DNA from: Candidatus Eiseniibacteriota bacterium
Lineage (GTDB): Bacteria; Eisenbacteria; RBG-16-71-46
Length of the DNA stretch: 5,046 bases
Assembly (NCBI GenBank): GCA_021414165.1
Contig: JAIOPA010000348.1
Location: 1 to 5,046 of the forward strand
Reading direction: 5' to 3'
Numbering within the stretch: position 1 is the first letter of the stretch; every line of letters starts with the position of its first letter. Made by a program: the position numbers and the translations under genes. Below are positions 4,940 through 5,046 of the stretch, one piece after another. The notes under the pieces were generated by a model. That model saw nothing but the letters and a program-made list of their open reading frames with translations. It did not search any database and had not been told where the DNA came from.

Positions 4940-5046
4940 ATGATCAAGGAACTCGCGACCGGTCTCGGCGTCACGCTCGAGAACCTTTTCAAGAAGCCGT
5001 TCACGGTCCAGTACCCCGAAGAGAAGCTCGAGATGTTCCCGCGCTT
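4940..5046 (+). CDS. nuoI: NADH-quinone oxidoreductase subunit I, 5' part
   Basis: NuoI is the peripheral-arm subunit of complex I that carries two [4Fe-4S] clusters (N6a, N6b) and passes electrons on towards NuoB and quinone at the inner face of the cytoplasmic membrane. Only the first 35 codons are in the window. They match the family's amphipathic N-terminal region: MIKELATGLGVTLENLF, then KKPFTVQYPEEK and the start of the FPR(F) segment that leads to the first cluster domain. The CxxCxxCxxxCP motifs lie beyond the edge. ATG 4940 is the start: an in-frame TGA at 4913 leaves no other start codon between, and GAGGG (4926-4930) sits 9 bases upstream. The gene is preceded by 200 non-coding bases and an outer-membrane gene, not by nuoH. 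Identification is good despite the short length because the KPFTVQYPEEK block is characteristic. Confidence 0.87.
   Translation, partial: MIKELATGLGVTLENLFKKPFTVQYPEEKLEMFPR

Noticed and set aside
4915..5046. Alternative open frame from ATG 4915 over the start of nuoI
   Set aside because: Its translation has no family resemblance, while the frame from 4940 matches the NuoI N-terminus.

Overview
The window is high in GC and strongly G/C-biased at third codon positions. It is densely packed on the + strand, with six genes seen wholly or nearly so and the start of a seventh. It looks like chromosomal DNA of a high-GC Gram-negative bacterium. The tandem PorV/PorQ-type outer-membrane proteins and a Dcd of the type also seen in alphaproteobacteria would fit the FCB side of the tree (for example Gemmatimonadota or Candidatus Eisenbacteria). 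That placement is inference and of low certainty. I see no mobile element, CRISPR array, tRNA or rRNA.

Layout. Positions 1-2447 hold a tight run of four genes. First is a DinB-superfamily protein whose frame is open to the left edge. Second is a shortened SDR (NAD-dependent epimerase-like) protein that lacks the usual catalytic Tyr/Lys and has a broken glycine motif. Third is a MoaB/MogA-type molybdenum cofactor protein with a basic N-terminal tail. Fourth is dcd, dCTP deaminase. The first three are joined by ATGA stop/start overlaps, and dcd follows after 32 bases, so one transcript is likely. Positions 2448-2498 form a short gap with a small hairpin that has an eight-C loop. Positions 2499-4739 hold two tandem paralogous secreted beta-barrel-like proteins only 15 bases apart. 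The first probably starts at TTG. Positions 4740-4939 form a 200-base non-coding stretch with a strong hairpin lacking a U tract, a weak promoter-like pair and a second hairpin. From 4940 to the window end lies the 5' part of nuoI, the complex I ferredoxin-like subunit, preceded by neither nuoH nor any other nuo gene.

The genes do not form one obvious pathway. The left half is a housekeeping cluster (dNTP metabolism, molybdopterin, a DinB/SDR pair), the middle is an outer-membrane protein pair, and the right edge opens a respiratory gene or operon. The points most worth a second look are the degenerate SDR, the duplicated outer-membrane pair with its matching leader sequences, and the isolated nuoI with its structured leader. 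I found no convincing undescribed multi-gene system.
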